This document shows, piece by piece, positions 1 to 11,373 of a stretch of DNA of 64,000 nucleotides. A model generated the notes under the pieces. That model made no database searches and was not told the origin of the DNA. It saw nothing but the letters and a program-made list of their open reading frames with translations. Source of the stretch: Zerene cesonia (taxonomy: Eukaryota > Arthropoda > Insecta > Lepidoptera > Pieridae); NCBI RefSeq assembly GCF_012273895.1, contig NC_052128.1, positions 930,001 to 994,000 on the forward strand. The letters are read 5' to 3'. A program made the position numbers and the translations under genes. Position 1 is the first letter of the stretch. Every line of letters starts with the position of its first letter.

Positions 1-267
1 AATAATAAAATATAAATTACCAATACATATCGTTAAACCCGCCCAAATGGCTGGTAAATTAAACGCATAAACAACAAAAACGTGTATAAAATAGATTATA
101 ATCTCTCATAGAATTTATTAACAAAGTACCAACGGTTTAATATTGAATACAGCCAGGAATCAGCCCAAAAGTTTCTCTATGAATAACTTCTTAGGCTGAA
201 CCTATTTAGATACGAAAGCGAGCTACGTAAATCACGGTTACGGCGTTTTCAACCCGTCTTTTACCCT

Positions 268-462
268 TAGAAATTAAACACTTTTCAAGGGATTTTAAAC
301 GCGATTTTTTCATTATATTATTATTAACACGACGTTTCGAACACTTTACAGCGAGCGTGGTCACGGGGAGACTAAGATGTTACATGTTTTGAAGGTCATG
401 CAAGAATTGTTTAAAATCCGTTAAAAAGTCTTTAATTTCTAAATGCTCGCGTAAAAGCAAAC
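268..462 (-). mobile_element. Family P hairpin repeat, copy 1
   Basis: Interspersed repeat seen at least five times in this window. The outer arms (268-300 and 412-441) are inverted copies of each other and begin TAGAAATTAAA. The core (roughly 321-380) holds the conserved string ACGTTTCGAACAC followed by GCGAGCGTGGTCACGGGGA. Sequence beyond the right arm, to about 462, is also shared with the copies at 11585 and 32067. Strand is inferred from 5' truncation of the copy at 6136. No coding potential is visible; the element class is not established. Confidence 0.6.
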
Positions 463-910
463 ACATGATAATATCGTCGTTTACCCCTTTTTTGTTATTA
501 ATGAGTTTTCCGTATTTCAAATAAATTAAATAAACATTAAATGCTATTTGTTTCATAGGTTGAAGAGATTTTAAGGTTGGAATTATGTAGTCGAAATGCT
601 TTTTGAGAAATTATCAAATAATATTTCTCGACAACATTTTTATATGTAAAGAAATAGGTCAATTGATACTGATAACAATGCTTTTCTACAAAGAAGGTCA
701 CCGGGAATCACCGGGTTCCACTCCACATTCCAAAATGGGAGCAAATGACAACATTATCTTATCCTATCATATATAAAAAGAATAACCCAAATTGACTGAA
801 ACACTCAAAGTTATCAAGTACAATAACTAAAAAAATAATAATATATAAAACTTGCAAAGGCTATATGCCTGTATACATAGATTGCAAGCTGTGCTCGATA
901 ACTAATAGCT
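442..910. other. AT-rich sequence without recognisable feature
   Basis: Past the end of the family P repeat this is AT-rich, apparently single-copy sequence. I see no gene, promoter or repeat in it. Confidence 0.5.
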
Positions 911-1160
911 TGGAGGGAATAAAGGAGAAGGCTGGAAAGCGTAAGGAAAGGGAAACGGACCTTCGTCTCCAATCACGGCACGAAAAACAGAAGCCGAATG
1001 TTCATGGGCGGTGGTGATCGCTTACCCACCAGAGGAACCACCAGCTTAGTTGTCCACTATTACATTAAAAACAATAGCATGTTACTATAAGAAGCCAATC
1101 TTCTGAGGGGGTGCGCTACCTTCTCCAGTGCGAGCTGTCCAAATTCATACCAAAGCATGC
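911..1160 (-). mobile_element. Rearranged retroelement 3'-end fragment (family C)
   Basis: Pieces of the poly(A)-tailed family C retroelement are present in scrambled orientation. A minus-strand piece (about 913-975) is followed by a plus-strand piece carrying TGTTCATGGGCGGTGG (about 999-1050), then a minus-strand piece (about 1105-1160). Compare the more intact copies at 23445 and 41388. The scrambling implies inversions after insertion or a composite insertion. Confidence 0.5.
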
Positions 1161-1907
1161 TCGAAGGTGAGGTTCAGAGATCAAGGGGGGGTGCCTTTGA
1201 GCATGTCGCTACCAGAGTAAACCCTCAGTTCACCCGCGCGTCCGTGCTAAGATGAAAGCCCTTCTGGCTGACATCGAGCATCACCACAAAAAAAATCTCA
1301 CCACAAAAATCTCACAACAATCAAAATCAAATCTCGATCAAAAACCCCCACACTATAGGGTACACATTAACCTACGTAATTAATAGCTCAACTCGCGCGA
1401 CTCGCATATAAAATGGACCTACAAAATTAATATTCATACGGAACTAAATCAGAATAAAGTAGATAAGTGGCGCGTAAACAGAATCCTCAGCGTCTTAACG
1501 CTATCCAGAGTACCTAATATGTTATTAACTTTGGAAAGACACACTTAAGAACACGTCTTTACATATTACGACGTCATTAATGAGTTCATGTCGTGAACAT
1601 CGCTCTGTGGCTATGAGATACGCGTGAAATCTAATTCTATTTTCGAAATAAAGGAAATAACAATATATTATCATTTATAATATATTTTTATAATATATTC
1701 TATATGAGAAAACGCATAGATGCCGTAACATCGATTGTAGGGCACCAAATTCTGTGACAGGCTGATTTTTTTTCTCTTTCACTTAAGAAACATTCTGCAT
1801 AGAAAGTCATATAAACTGATTACAAATAATGTAAAAATCTAGATATGTAAGTCTACGCGTAAGTCTAGGGTGCTACATTAAGATTTTTAATTTAATCATC
1901 TAATAAG
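1161..1907. other. Unique AT-rich stretch
   Basis: No gene or known repeat seen. There is a G-run near 1186-1192 and A-rich tracts near 1288-1310, but nothing that supports a functional call. Confidence 0.4.
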
Positions 1908-2112
1908 CTGTGGTGGGTAAGTGGTGACCTTATACCTCATTTGAAAAGTCGATTATTCGAGGCCAGACGAGCGTATAGTTAAAAAATAAAGTTTTTAATT
2001 TATCTGCGCATATTCCACCACTGCTCAGCTGCAACCAAAAGTTCGAAGACATGTGACATCTGTCAACCCGCACTTGGCCAGCGTGCTGGATTATGGCCTG
2101 GACTCTCATAAA
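1908..2112 (+). mobile_element. tRNA-derived SINE, family S2, diverged
   Basis: It has the same order of blocks as the full-length S2 SINE at 52983: a degenerate tRNA-like head (about 1908-1965), a link ending ATTTATCTGCGCAT, then the body motif GTGACATCTGTCAACCCGCA and a partial 3' block. It stops within the GGCCTG(G)A(C/A)CTCAT segment. Diverged and 3'-truncated, so an old copy. Confidence 0.65.
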
Positions 2113-2606
2113 ATGCCATATTTAATTCTGCTGAGACAAAACGCATCGCGCTAGTATATTGCGATTGACAGTGCTAAATCATCAAACAAGGAAAATAAAA
2201 CATTTGAAATCCAGTGTAGTGTTTGCTTAAAGTTTTATATAGAGCTTCGTTTACACTCTCCCCGCACTATTTTGACTGAAAGTTTTGTTCAAAATAGACC
2301 TTTTCAGCTGTTTACACTCACGCCGCGATTCTCGTGGCCCCAACATTAATTATGTGTGTTTAGAAGCCAGTTGTTTTAGCAATTACTTTGCAACAGCGGA
2401 CGTTAACTTGATCAACATGATTCATTATAAAATTCGCTTCCAGAATTAAATATTTCTCGATGTTTTGTTACCGGAATATAGTGGAGGGGTAAAACATTTT
2501 TATATGGCAATATGTATTGCTTATCATTTTGTTATATTTTCTTCACAATATTATGTTGTAAATATTATAAATATTATTTATAATATCTTTAAACGAGCAA
2601 TTCTTT
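2113..2606. other. Unique sequence with repeated TTTACACTC motif
   Basis: No gene seen. The hexamer-to-nonamer GTTTACACTC occurs at about 2249 and 2309. A short open frame at 2465-2650 runs into the TA repeat and has the low-complexity composition of a chance ORF. Confidence 0.4.
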
Positions 2607-2631
2607 TATATATATATATATATATATATAT
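2607..2631. repeat. (TA)n microsatellite
   Basis: About twelve uninterrupted TA units, lying 70 bp before the first assembly gap. Such tracts often break assemblies. Confidence 0.95.
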
Positions 2632-2701
2632 GTACCTAGTCTTGCCATAAATATTGTAATAAAGAAAAAAGAAAATTGTTAACTGCAAATAACATTTATT
2701 A

Positions 2702-3701
2702 NNNNNNNNNNNNNNNNNNNNNNNNNNNNNNNNNNNNNNNNNNNNNNNNNNNNNNNNNNNNNNNNNNNNNNNNNNNNNNNNNNNNNNNNNNNNNNNNNNN
2801 NNNNNNNNNNNNNNNNNNNNNNNNNNNNNNNNNNNNNNNNNNNNNNNNNNNNNNNNNNNNNNNNNNNNNNNNNNNNNNNNNNNNNNNNNNNNNNNNNNNN
2901 NNNNNNNNNNNNNNNNNNNNNNNNNNNNNNNNNNNNNNNNNNNNNNNNNNNNNNNNNNNNNNNNNNNNNNNNNNNNNNNNNNNNNNNNNNNNNNNNNNNN
3001 NNNNNNNNNNNNNNNNNNNNNNNNNNNNNNNNNNNNNNNNNNNNNNNNNNNNNNNNNNNNNNNNNNNNNNNNNNNNNNNNNNNNNNNNNNNNNNNNNNNN
3101 NNNNNNNNNNNNNNNNNNNNNNNNNNNNNNNNNNNNNNNNNNNNNNNNNNNNNNNNNNNNNNNNNNNNNNNNNNNNNNNNNNNNNNNNNNNNNNNNNNNN
3201 NNNNNNNNNNNNNNNNNNNNNNNNNNNNNNNNNNNNNNNNNNNNNNNNNNNNNNNNNNNNNNNNNNNNNNNNNNNNNNNNNNNNNNNNNNNNNNNNNNNN
3301 NNNNNNNNNNNNNNNNNNNNNNNNNNNNNNNNNNNNNNNNNNNNNNNNNNNNNNNNNNNNNNNNNNNNNNNNNNNNNNNNNNNNNNNNNNNNNNNNNNNN
3401 NNNNNNNNNNNNNNNNNNNNNNNNNNNNNNNNNNNNNNNNNNNNNNNNNNNNNNNNNNNNNNNNNNNNNNNNNNNNNNNNNNNNNNNNNNNNNNNNNNNN
3501 NNNNNNNNNNNNNNNNNNNNNNNNNNNNNNNNNNNNNNNNNNNNNNNNNNNNNNNNNNNNNNNNNNNNNNNNNNNNNNNNNNNNNNNNNNNNNNNNNNNN
3601 NNNNNNNNNNNNNNNNNNNNNNNNNNNNNNNNNNNNNNNNNNNNNNNNNNNNNNNNNNNNNNNNNNNNNNNNNNNNNNNNNNNNNNNNNNNNNNNNNNNN
3701 N
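2702..3701. other. Assembly gap (1000 N)
   Basis: Exactly 1000 unresolved bases, which suggests a fixed-length placeholder and not a measured size. Reading frames that cross it in both directions are artefacts. Confidence 0.99.
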
Positions 3702-3954
3702 GAAATTCAAATGTAATATTTTTTTATAATTAAGTGTAACAGTATTTATGGCCAGACTAAGTATAATTGGAATCTCGGAGTCGGCTCCAACGATTTTCAT
3801 GAAATTTTGTATATTCAAAACAAAATTACAATAAAATTTAAGTTGTTAACACATTTTTTTTTTGTTCTGAATTGAATCATTGTATTCAATTTAGAGTAAA
3901 AAAAAATGTGTTGCCCATTTTTAAACGGTAAGAGATAAGGAAATTGACGACAAG

Positions 3955-4320
3955 AATTAAGGAATTGACTTGGAATGATGAAGAATAGGATATGGGCCTC
4001 TAGGTCCCCCACTCACCGTGAACGAAACACAGAGAATTTGCATACTGTAATCCTACTAATATTATAAATGCGAAAATTTGTAAGGATGTGTGTGTGTTTG
4101 TTGCTCTTTCACGCAAAAACTACTGAACCGATTGCGATTGCGACAGCTTGAAAACTGGAATAACGTATAGGCAACTTTTATCCCGATATTCCTATGGGAT
4201 GCGGAGTTACGCGGGTGAAACTGCGGGGCGCATCTAGTATTATATAATATTTCACGCCCATCTTCCATGTGGGAAACAGCAGCGAGCTGATGCTGAGCTG
4301 GTGCCGAAGCGTGCTTGACT
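3955..4320 (-). mobile_element. Family C retroelement fragment, split by a Helitron-like insertion
   Basis: The left part (3955-4050) has the ATATGGGCCTC...CCCACTCACCG...GAACGAAACACAG block. The right part (4238-4320) has TATTTCACGCCCATCTTC and GCCGAAGCGTGCTTGACT. In the intact copy at 41388 these two blocks are contiguous, so the intervening Helitron-like element at 4051-4237 inserted into it. Confidence 0.7.
4051..4237 (+). mobile_element. Helitron-like element, subfamily A
   Basis: It begins TCCTACTAATATTATAAATG and ends CTAG, with A before and T after, which is the Helitron target and terminal pattern. A GCGG(GTGAAA)CTGC-type hairpin lies about 12 nt before the terminal CTAG. It is non-autonomous, 187 bp, with no Rep/helicase coding. 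This subfamily has further copies at 18605, 26357, 42158, 49456 and 52766. It resembles the Lep1-type Helitrons described in Lepidoptera; the family name is from memory. Confidence 0.8.
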
Positions 4321-5434
4321 TCTTAAGCATTTGAAAGTCTGTTTTAAGTCTATTTGTTCTACTTCTGTTCTGGATATTATACTATTCAGTTCTGTTGTGG
4401 AAATTGTCACATAAAGAAGTTTTAATGTTAGTACTTAGTGTAGCAATTAGCGATAGCACCATGTATCGAATAGGAGAAGTGAACAATAAGTTTTAACGTT
4501 ATGGTACAAACATTTAAGACAATAGGGTTTCCAAGCGTTAGAAATTTAAGGGACAAATGATTATTTTATTCTGTATATTGTCTTAATAATATTGGGTATG
4601 TTTTATTTTAAAAAATAAGTATAATTATTTTTTCTATAAAGTGTTTACAAAATGTAATGCCTACAGCGTTATTAATGAATTAAATAATTAATAAGATAAT
4701 TTAAATTTAGTTTCACGGAACACTTCCATTTGAGCGAAAAAGAAAATTAATAATAATGATTATAGAGATTGGGTCCACATAAATACTTCAATTTCTCTTT
4801 CTTAGATTCGTAAAAACCGTGTAACAATGAATGATCCCATATTTAACTTATAACATTCTTAAACAAAGAAATGGTGGAGCTATTTATACTGTCTTAGATT
4901 TTTTCCGCTTAAACAGAAAATTAAAAATACCAAAAGAAACGACACAATAAAGATTTTTCATAACTTTATCTAGTCAAATTTAATATCTAGCTTATTCCAG
5001 GTACTCGTTAATATAAATAGTTTGTAGTCACTCTACACAGAGTATTCGACAATCTCGCACAGACACTGCTCAAGATGGCGCCCGAATTGATAATGGACTA
5101 ATAACGTCACGGTCTCTGCGGCTACATTGCTCTGTGACATGCATTTATATTATTATCAAACAAGTCTGTGCACGGTTTAGTCTGTGTGTCAGAATTTTGT
5201 AGAAATATACTCGATTTACGTTATTTCTTAGGGTTTTTGATATTAATATATTTCAAGACAGTCTACAGAACGAATTGGAACACCTCCATAGAAGATCGGG
5301 GGAGCTGGTGGACCTTCTCATTTCCCTTTCCAGTGTTTTCCTTTATTTCCAAAGGCGGCTATTTGAAGAGACGTAAATCCTATTCAATTGGCCTTACGCC
5401 TATATTTTTAGATGTCTTAGTTATTTTAAAGTAA
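4321..5434. other. Unique AT-rich stretch
   Basis: No supported gene. The frame at 5168-5434 shows no recognisable domain. The string CAAGATGGCGCCCG near 5072 is a small GC-rich island in otherwise AT-rich sequence. Confidence 0.4.
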
Positions 5435-5446
5435 CAATCCTTGTAT

Positions 5447-5609
5447 CAGCATCATCAGCCCATATATGTTTCCACTGCTGGAGCACAGGCCTCCTATGAG
5501 GATTCAGGCCACCACGCTGGCCAAGTGCGGGTTGGCTGACGTCACATGTCATCGAAGTTTTGATTCTCGGACATGCCGGTTTCCTCACGATGTTTTCCTT
5601 CACCGTTTT
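5447..5609 (-). mobile_element. SINE S2, 5'-truncated, with target duplication
   Basis: The S2 body reads on the minus strand from the CCGTTGAAGG-like block to the GGGCTGATGATGCTG tail. It is flanked by a perfect 11-bp direct repeat AATCCTTGTAT (5436-5446 and 5610-5620), the mark of LINE-mediated retrotransposition. The tRNA-like head is missing, as expected for 5' truncation. Confidence 0.85.
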
Positions 5610-5620
5610 AATCCTTGTAT

Positions 5621-6120
5621 AGGTGTTTGAAAAAAAAATATTTTCTTGTTTAGCTTTCATAAAATATAATGCGAAATTAGTAAATTTTCGAATCTGAAAG
5701 CGTTAAAAAAATCATGCTGTATTAATCCGTCATGTATTCTGTATATACGAAACGGCTAGAAAGATGCACCTATATTTAGAGGTTATAAGGTAAAACTAAA
5801 AACAAACCTTATTCGTGTTCACCTGACCATTTTTCGCAGCCTTCGTGAAAATATTTTTGCGTGTAAATTTTCATCTACATACAGGACACGTTCTGTTTAA
5901 CAAAACACCGGTCAAGCGTGAGCCGGTGAGGTCAGTGAGGGTTCAGTATGCATTTCCTATAGTATAGAAATAAGATAGTTTGTAAAATAGCGTTACACCA
6001 ATGTTATTTCATAGTAGTATAATTCTTTCTGATACATCAATGACTTAATGTGTTTTGTATTACGCCATTTCTTTCATAATGCGCTGTACCTGAACTTAGA
6101 ATCTCAAAATATGATTCAAT
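5621..6120. other. Unique AT-rich stretch
   Basis: I see no gene, SINE or Helitron-like remnant here. Confidence 0.4.
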
Positions 6121-6135
6121 TTAATTGATCCTTTT

Positions 6136-6235
6136 AGAAATTAAAAACTTTTCAACGGATTTTAAACGCGATTTATTCATTATATTATTAACCCGACGTT
6201 TCGAACACTTTACAGCGAGCGTGGTCACGGGGAGA
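6136..6235 (-). mobile_element. Family P repeat, truncated, with 15-bp target duplication
   Basis: A 100-bp copy keeps one arm (starting AGAAATTAAAAAC) and the core up to CACGGGGAGA. It is flanked by a perfect 15-bp direct repeat TTAATTGATCCTTTT (6121-6135 and 6236-6250). One-ended truncation plus a long target duplication points to reverse-transcription-based insertion and not cut-and-paste. Confidence 0.75.
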
Positions 6236-6359
6236 TTAATTGATCCTTTTTCATTAATGAATTGATTTTATATTTTGAGATCAGATAATTATAAATCATG
6301 AACTAGTAAGGTGTAAGAATGTTTATTGTCTGTATAGTTCTAGTTACAATCGTCAATAA

Positions 6360-6680
6360 CTGCATGCGTTATATTTTTGACGGGGCAACGTTACGTTTGC
6401 TTCTCGAATGTTCTCCACGAGACCCCAAAGCGCCGGAATGAGCGTGGAGTCTAGAAAACGACGCACGGCTGTCTTTTATTGCAACTAAAGGTCGCCTCAT
6501 TAGTTTTTATGCTACCTCGCCCTCCTAATTATGAAGTTTGGGGTAGCTTTTATTCACGTCAGGTTTTTAAAGTTATCCCGGGTCGCTCCGGAGAATCGTG
6601 ACCGTGGATCCATCATAAATTATGATGACGTCATTTGATACTTTTTCTGCGTTCGTGATATTATTTTGTATTCTGGAAGT
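6360..6680. promoter_or_regulatory. Unique GC-richer block with heat-shock-type motif and CRE
   Basis: This segment is single-copy in the window and clearly GC-richer than its flanks. TTCTCGAATGTTC at 6401-6413 is a perfect three-unit heat-shock element (TTCnnGAAnnTTC). TGACGTCA lies at 6626-6633. On the minus strand an AATATAACG TATA-like string falls about 25 bp downstream of the heat-shock motif, followed by GCAGTTATT, an initiator-like string. No transcript evidence; enhancer or promoter function is inference. Confidence 0.3.
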
Positions 6681-6744
6681 CGAAAATTGTGTTTGAGGTT
6701 TATAGTATTTTCTTTTGGTGTTTTATGGGAGTTATTATAGACTT

Positions 6745-6878
6745 TTTAACGGCTTTTAAAAACGATTTATTCATTATATTATTAAAGCTGACGTTTCGAA
6801 CACTTTACAGCGAGCGTGGTCACGGGGAAACTGAGATGTTACATGTCTTAAAAGTCATATAAAAATTGTTGTTTGCGA
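6745..6878 (-). mobile_element. Family P repeat, copy 3
   Basis: It has the core ACGTTTCGAACACTTTACAG and the GTGGTCACGGGG block preceded by a diverged arm (ACTTTTTAACGGC). It is followed by the ATGTTACATGT segment also present in copy 1 (377-390). The right-hand arm is degenerate. Confidence 0.65.
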
Positions 6879-8334
6879 ACTACCTCCGCCTATTTTTCCG
6901 CAGTTGTATAATTGGTATTTTTCCGGATGTTGGCAGAATTGGCTGATAGTGTCTTCTGGTGCTTGATACGTCGGTTAATAATATATATTATATAATGGAT
7001 AAATCACGCATAAAATCCGATTAAGTCTTATAAAAACCTTATAAATAATACAGAAAGAAAATTGATAAATAAAATGCTTCATGTTAAGTTGCTTGAAGTC
7101 AATCAATATGTAGCAATTATATTATTTTCATTACTTTAAAGTATTACTTAAATAAGTTAAGTGCGGTTTAATTTCAAAGTGAAATAATCCATTTAAAGTT
7201 TACGTTTGCTCACCGTAAAGAGCCCTAGAGTGGTTTGCTTATATTGTTTTGTTTTAATTAACCCATTTAAATATTTTATACAGAGGGACTTTGCCTCTGT
7301 GTCAAATACTAGGTTTTAATGGAAGGACCAGGGGCACTAAATTAGAGCACTAAGATTTGTATTATGTAGTGCTTTTATTTAATTTAGGAATTCCCTGTAA
7401 TCTAGAAATATGCAAATTATAAAATTTTGTTTCAATTAAGTTTTGTATCTATTTTTGCAACGAACAAACGGATTTCGTGAATTTGTTATTCGTAAATTGG
7501 TTTGTTTTGTTTTTAAGAATATAAAGGAATTTATTAAATAGCTCAATTATGAGTCTCTTTGTGTTATTATTGTCGATATAAAAAACTTTTAATAATTTAT
7601 TATTAAGAACTAAGAAGATAACTAAGCTAAAGAAATTATTGCTTTTGTTTTGAAATTAAAATAAACAGAAGAAGTATTTAATAGCTTAAGGTATGTTTAC
7701 TGTTATAATTAACATATGGTGTCTTTTATCAAAAATCACTCAGCAGTTTTTAAGCGATTGTGTGACAAACACACAAAACTCACGATAAAATTAGTCGACA
7801 AAGGACATTTCATACGCATTATATTTAGATCAATGAACACAATACCCCCATTGTTTTGTATCTGGTTATCAAATTTTATCCCAAACAATATTATTACAGA
7901 AGCGCCTCTATAAGTATACAGGTTCAATGACCCCGGATATAACACCCACGTAAATAATTAACTAAATTGCTGTTTTTGTACCATATCTATTAATCTTTGT
8001 AAAATCTGAATATGTGTATAATTGTGGTATGTGTATCATCATCAATCACGCAAGATTTGCTGGACCAATGTGGATGCAATTTTTTTACGTATATAAAATT
8101 TGGGTAAAGTCTGAGGCCTTCATAGAGTAAAGCTTGTATATTTCTACGTATCCAGATGTTCGTATATTACTGATAACAAAACGATTGATGCGATTTGGAT
8201 GAAATTTGACATGCTTTAGGAAACACATATAACTTGATAGGGTGTCCATACAGACAGAGAAGCAGAAACAACTTTAATTCAACTTTATTAATATTTTCTT
8301 TGCTAAATACAATTTTAAATTATATAGCATCGAT
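6879..8334. other. Unique AT-rich stretch
   Basis: No supported gene. A weak Helitron-like remnant may lie at about 8165-8265 (GATTGATGCGATTTGGATGAAATTT-type wording), too diverged to call. Frames at 7716-7913 and 7736-7945 are overlapping chance ORFs on opposite strands. Confidence 0.4.
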
Positions 8335-8490
8335 TAGTTAATAAATTGAGAAATTTTAAGTACCGATAAATTGCATCACGAGACGGGATTCGAACCCCCG
8401 TCTTTATGCCAAACCGTAGCAACGTCTAGCCTCCCGACCACCCGCGATCCCGCCTCAGCATTCGAATTTCCTTTCTATTCTATTCTTCGC
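8335..8490 (-). mobile_element. tRNA-derived SINE, family S3
   Basis: On the minus strand it reads as a tRNA-like head, GCGGGTGGTCGGGAGGCTAG, with B box GGGTTCGAATCCCG, then CTCGTGATGC and a tail ending AAATTTCTCAATTTAT. A and B box spacing fits a Ser/Leu-type tRNA origin. The tail and head match the palindromic copy at 44934, but this copy has a single orientation throughout. Confidence 0.7.
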
Positions 8491-8938
8491 ATCTTCTTTA
8501 TTTTTAAACCGTGTGCAATATGCAAATATAAGAATGCAAACAAACAAATACGAATTAGCAATTCCGATGAGATATCTTCTGACTTTTTTCTGAATATTTT
8601 GTATCGTGGGCACTTTGAAAGAAATAATACAAAATCACATTTTGTTTTTTTTTTTCGTTATAAGAATAAATATTAATAAGGTTGATATAATATATGAAAT
8701 ATATAAATACAGTTATATATTTCGAATAAATCTCAGCCTCTTTACAATAGACTCCTGTCGTGCTCACTGATAGTCTAGTTTTGTTTCCTACTGTTAGTAC
8801 AGTACATTTTAACATTTACGAATAAATTAATTCAGCATTAAACATATTACCCTTCATCTGTGGATTTACAATGGTTGGATGTTTGCAGGACCATATCATT
8901 TAAATTCGGTAATCTATTGTAGAGGTCTGTAATGTAAA
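8491..8938. other. Unique AT-rich stretch
   Basis: Nothing identifiable. The overlapping opposite-strand frames at 8371-8676 and 8555-8815 have no domain signature and partly cover the SINE. Confidence 0.4.
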
Positions 8939-9010
8939 TGTTCACGGGCGGTAGTAGCGCTCACCATCAGGCAGCCCACCATTACTGACGATGGCATACA
9001 AAAATAAATA
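8939..9010 (+). mobile_element. Family C retroelement 3' terminus
   Basis: Short remnant: GTTCACGGGCGGTAGTAGCG, then CTCACCATCAGGCAGCCCACC, ending with a GATGGCATACAAAAATAAA A-rich tail. It corresponds to the last 70 bp of the family, the part expected to survive 5' truncation. Confidence 0.65.
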
Positions 9011-10096
9011 AAGAGGACGAAAGTTCATAGAGATATTTTTTTAAGACTAGAGAGAGAGAGAGGTTCGCGATACTCTACAATTTATTTGCCTCAGTAGAGC
9101 GAGGCAGATGAGGTACTCTACTCTACATATTATGCGAGAGTTATAGAGCACTCATGAAAGACTTACAAGAAATTGATCAAAGAAGATTAGAAGAAAGCAA
9201 AAACGGATACCATTATATATTTAAACATTAAAACCCCCTTGAAGTTTTAATCTTAAAACAACAGCCCTAAGTCGCTTTTAGCGTGACGCGTGCACCCGTT
9301 TATATAACGTCTAAAATTCACATTTTATTTAAGTACCTCTAATCTGTTTTTCATACATCGTTACGTGCTAACTTGCACGTCGCATTATCGTTTACGAAAT
9401 GGATCGTAAACCGTTCTCGATATTAAATCGAATAACTGAATCGATTAAGATTTTCTCGATTAATATTTACGAGATTGTGGAGGTAACGAGAGTTATGAAA
9501 GTATGCTCGAACGCTACGGTTATTGAATTGTAATTATGATGATTTTAAAGCGTGATTTATAGTAACGATGGAATCTAATTTAAAAAACCTAAAGTTACTT
9601 TTAAGACGAAAATATTAGTAAAATCATAGGGTACGCCTCAAGAAATATATTCACGTAATTACTTATATATTTATAATATTTAAATACATATTTTCACCAG
9701 CCGTTTCTCCTTCTAGCACAGTCGGGTAATAAAGTCATAAAGACTTTGGTAAACTGAAAATGAAATAAACTAAATAGCTTAAAAAACAATTAAAAATAAC
9801 GTATCTCGCTTGAACGAAACTTCTGAAACAACATTGAGATGTAAAAAGTGTTAAGGAATTATATAAAAAATTTTGTCTTTTTTCACAATAAAAATATCAC
9901 CAAAATTGTAGGTAAAAAAATATTATTTATGTCTTTATCTAAACTTATATTATATAGCGGAATTGTTTCATTTTATAAAAAACATCTTCACTAATTTTAT
10001 AAAAATCTATTATAGAAAGCTATATCATTTCCGAGCAAGATGGGGGTTCATCCCAGCTATACGGCTTTATAGTATAGCTGGTTAAATACCTTATTA
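9011..10096. other. Unique stretch with clustered TCGAT/AATCGA motifs
   Basis: No gene is seen. At about 9416-9472 ATCGA or TCGAT occurs repeatedly (CTCGATATT, AATCGAATA, GAATCGATTA, CTCGATTAA), recalling the denser cluster at 45980-46085. A short (AG)n tract lies at 9049-9062. Confidence 0.4.
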
Positions 10097-10516
10097 CCGA
10101 ATAATATAAAAGTGATGTGTTTGTTTGAATACGCTAATCTCAGGAACTACGGGACCGTCTTGTTTTTAGTTCAGATGCGGAGCGGCACGCTTACATTTGA
10201 TATTTGTATTTTATTGTTATATGAGCGATTTTATATACATCAATATATTATATCAAAGTATATGCGACCAAAACGATGCAATGATGAAAATTATACATTG
10301 CTTGCAATATATAGCCAGCAACTCGTACTATGCGATTCATCGCGCATTGTAGTACGCTCATTGAGATTTAATCGCGAGTTCTGAGTTAAGTAGAGTTAGT
10401 TATTGGGAGAAAAGCGGAGACACACACTTTAATACACTGTTCCAAAGATAGCTACATGATCTTTGAGTGCTTTATATAGGCTATGCGTCACGGGCGAAGC
10501 TGGTGCGAACCGCTAG
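10097..10516 (+). mobile_element. Helitron-like element, subfamily B, with ~320 bp internal insert
   Basis: The 5' part (10097-10158: GTTTGTTTGAATACGCTAAT, CTCAGGAACTACGGG) and the 3' part (about 10478-10516: CACGGGCGAAGCTGG...CCGCTAG followed by T) match subfamily B (compare 60040). The intervening 320 bp does not match other copies and so is either an insertion or a new internal module. It contains no recognisable domain; the frame 10112-10384 straddles the junction. Confidence 0.55.
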
Positions 10517-11231
10517 TGTTGAATAAGGATATAGGTAATACCTAAAATTCTATATCCTAAAGCGTAGATGACGAAACAAGTCGGATTATACCTAACATTT
10601 CGGTCAGGGCTAGCATTTAAACTCAAAATAAAACGTTATTTTTAGCTGGTTTGTAATGAACTTTATTTTCGTTGCGACCTTGGGAGATTTTCAATGTTTT
10701 GGCAACCTTTTAACATGAAAAGGTGATATTTTTGTACGTTTATCGTTTCCTTGAAGTGCCTGCATTGACGAGAAGGTTTGGTTGATGAAGATGGAAGCTA
10801 TGGAGCGCAAAAGGCAGGGTTAATGTGTCTTTTAAATGTACTAACATTATTTAATACGCGTCTATAGAATATACGTATATACCAGTTTTGAACGTGTACT
10901 TTGAACGTTCATTGTAATTATTAAATAATGTGTCTAAATTTTTGGCGCTATTTATTTATACCTAGAGAATCCAATTCTTTATTTATGTCTAGAATTGAAT
11001 AAAAAGAGTATGTCAAGTCACTAGATTTATTCAATAATTCATGATCTAACTAAATAAGATGTTATATTCACCCTATGTAGATTCAACGTAAAAAACGAAC
11101 ACGCAAATTGTAATATTAACAGTTCTTCTAAATTCACCATTATTAAATAATACTGTTTCTAAAAAATCGTTTTGAATTTTTTTTATCACTCACGTGTTTG
11201 TTATGAATATATTTTGTAAATCCTTAAGGTA
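10517..11231. other. Unique AT-rich stretch
   Basis: No gene. It contains one of three exact TTTTTGGCGC decamers (10939-10948; others at 23388 and 35916), which fits an E2F-type site. Confidence 0.4.
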
Positions 11232-11373
11232 TTCTTACTTATACTATAACAGTAACTCCGTCTCTCTATTTATCTCTTTTTTACTAAACCTCTGAACCGA
11301 TTTGGAACCTTGGTATGGAGATTCAGACTCAAGAAATTGACATCGCGGGCGAAACCGCGGGCGGACAGCCAGT
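11232..11373 (+). mobile_element. Helitron-like element, degenerate 3' part
   Basis: It ends GCGGGCGAAACCGCGGGCGG followed by ACAGCCAGT, which corresponds to the hairpin plus CTAG|T end with one substitution (CCAG). The upstream words CTGAACCGATTTGGAA match the shared internal wording of the other Helitron-like copies. Confidence 0.55.

Noticed and set aside
2676..3818. Long opposite-strand open frames of 346 and 379 codons
   Set aside because: They consist almost entirely of N from the assembly gap.
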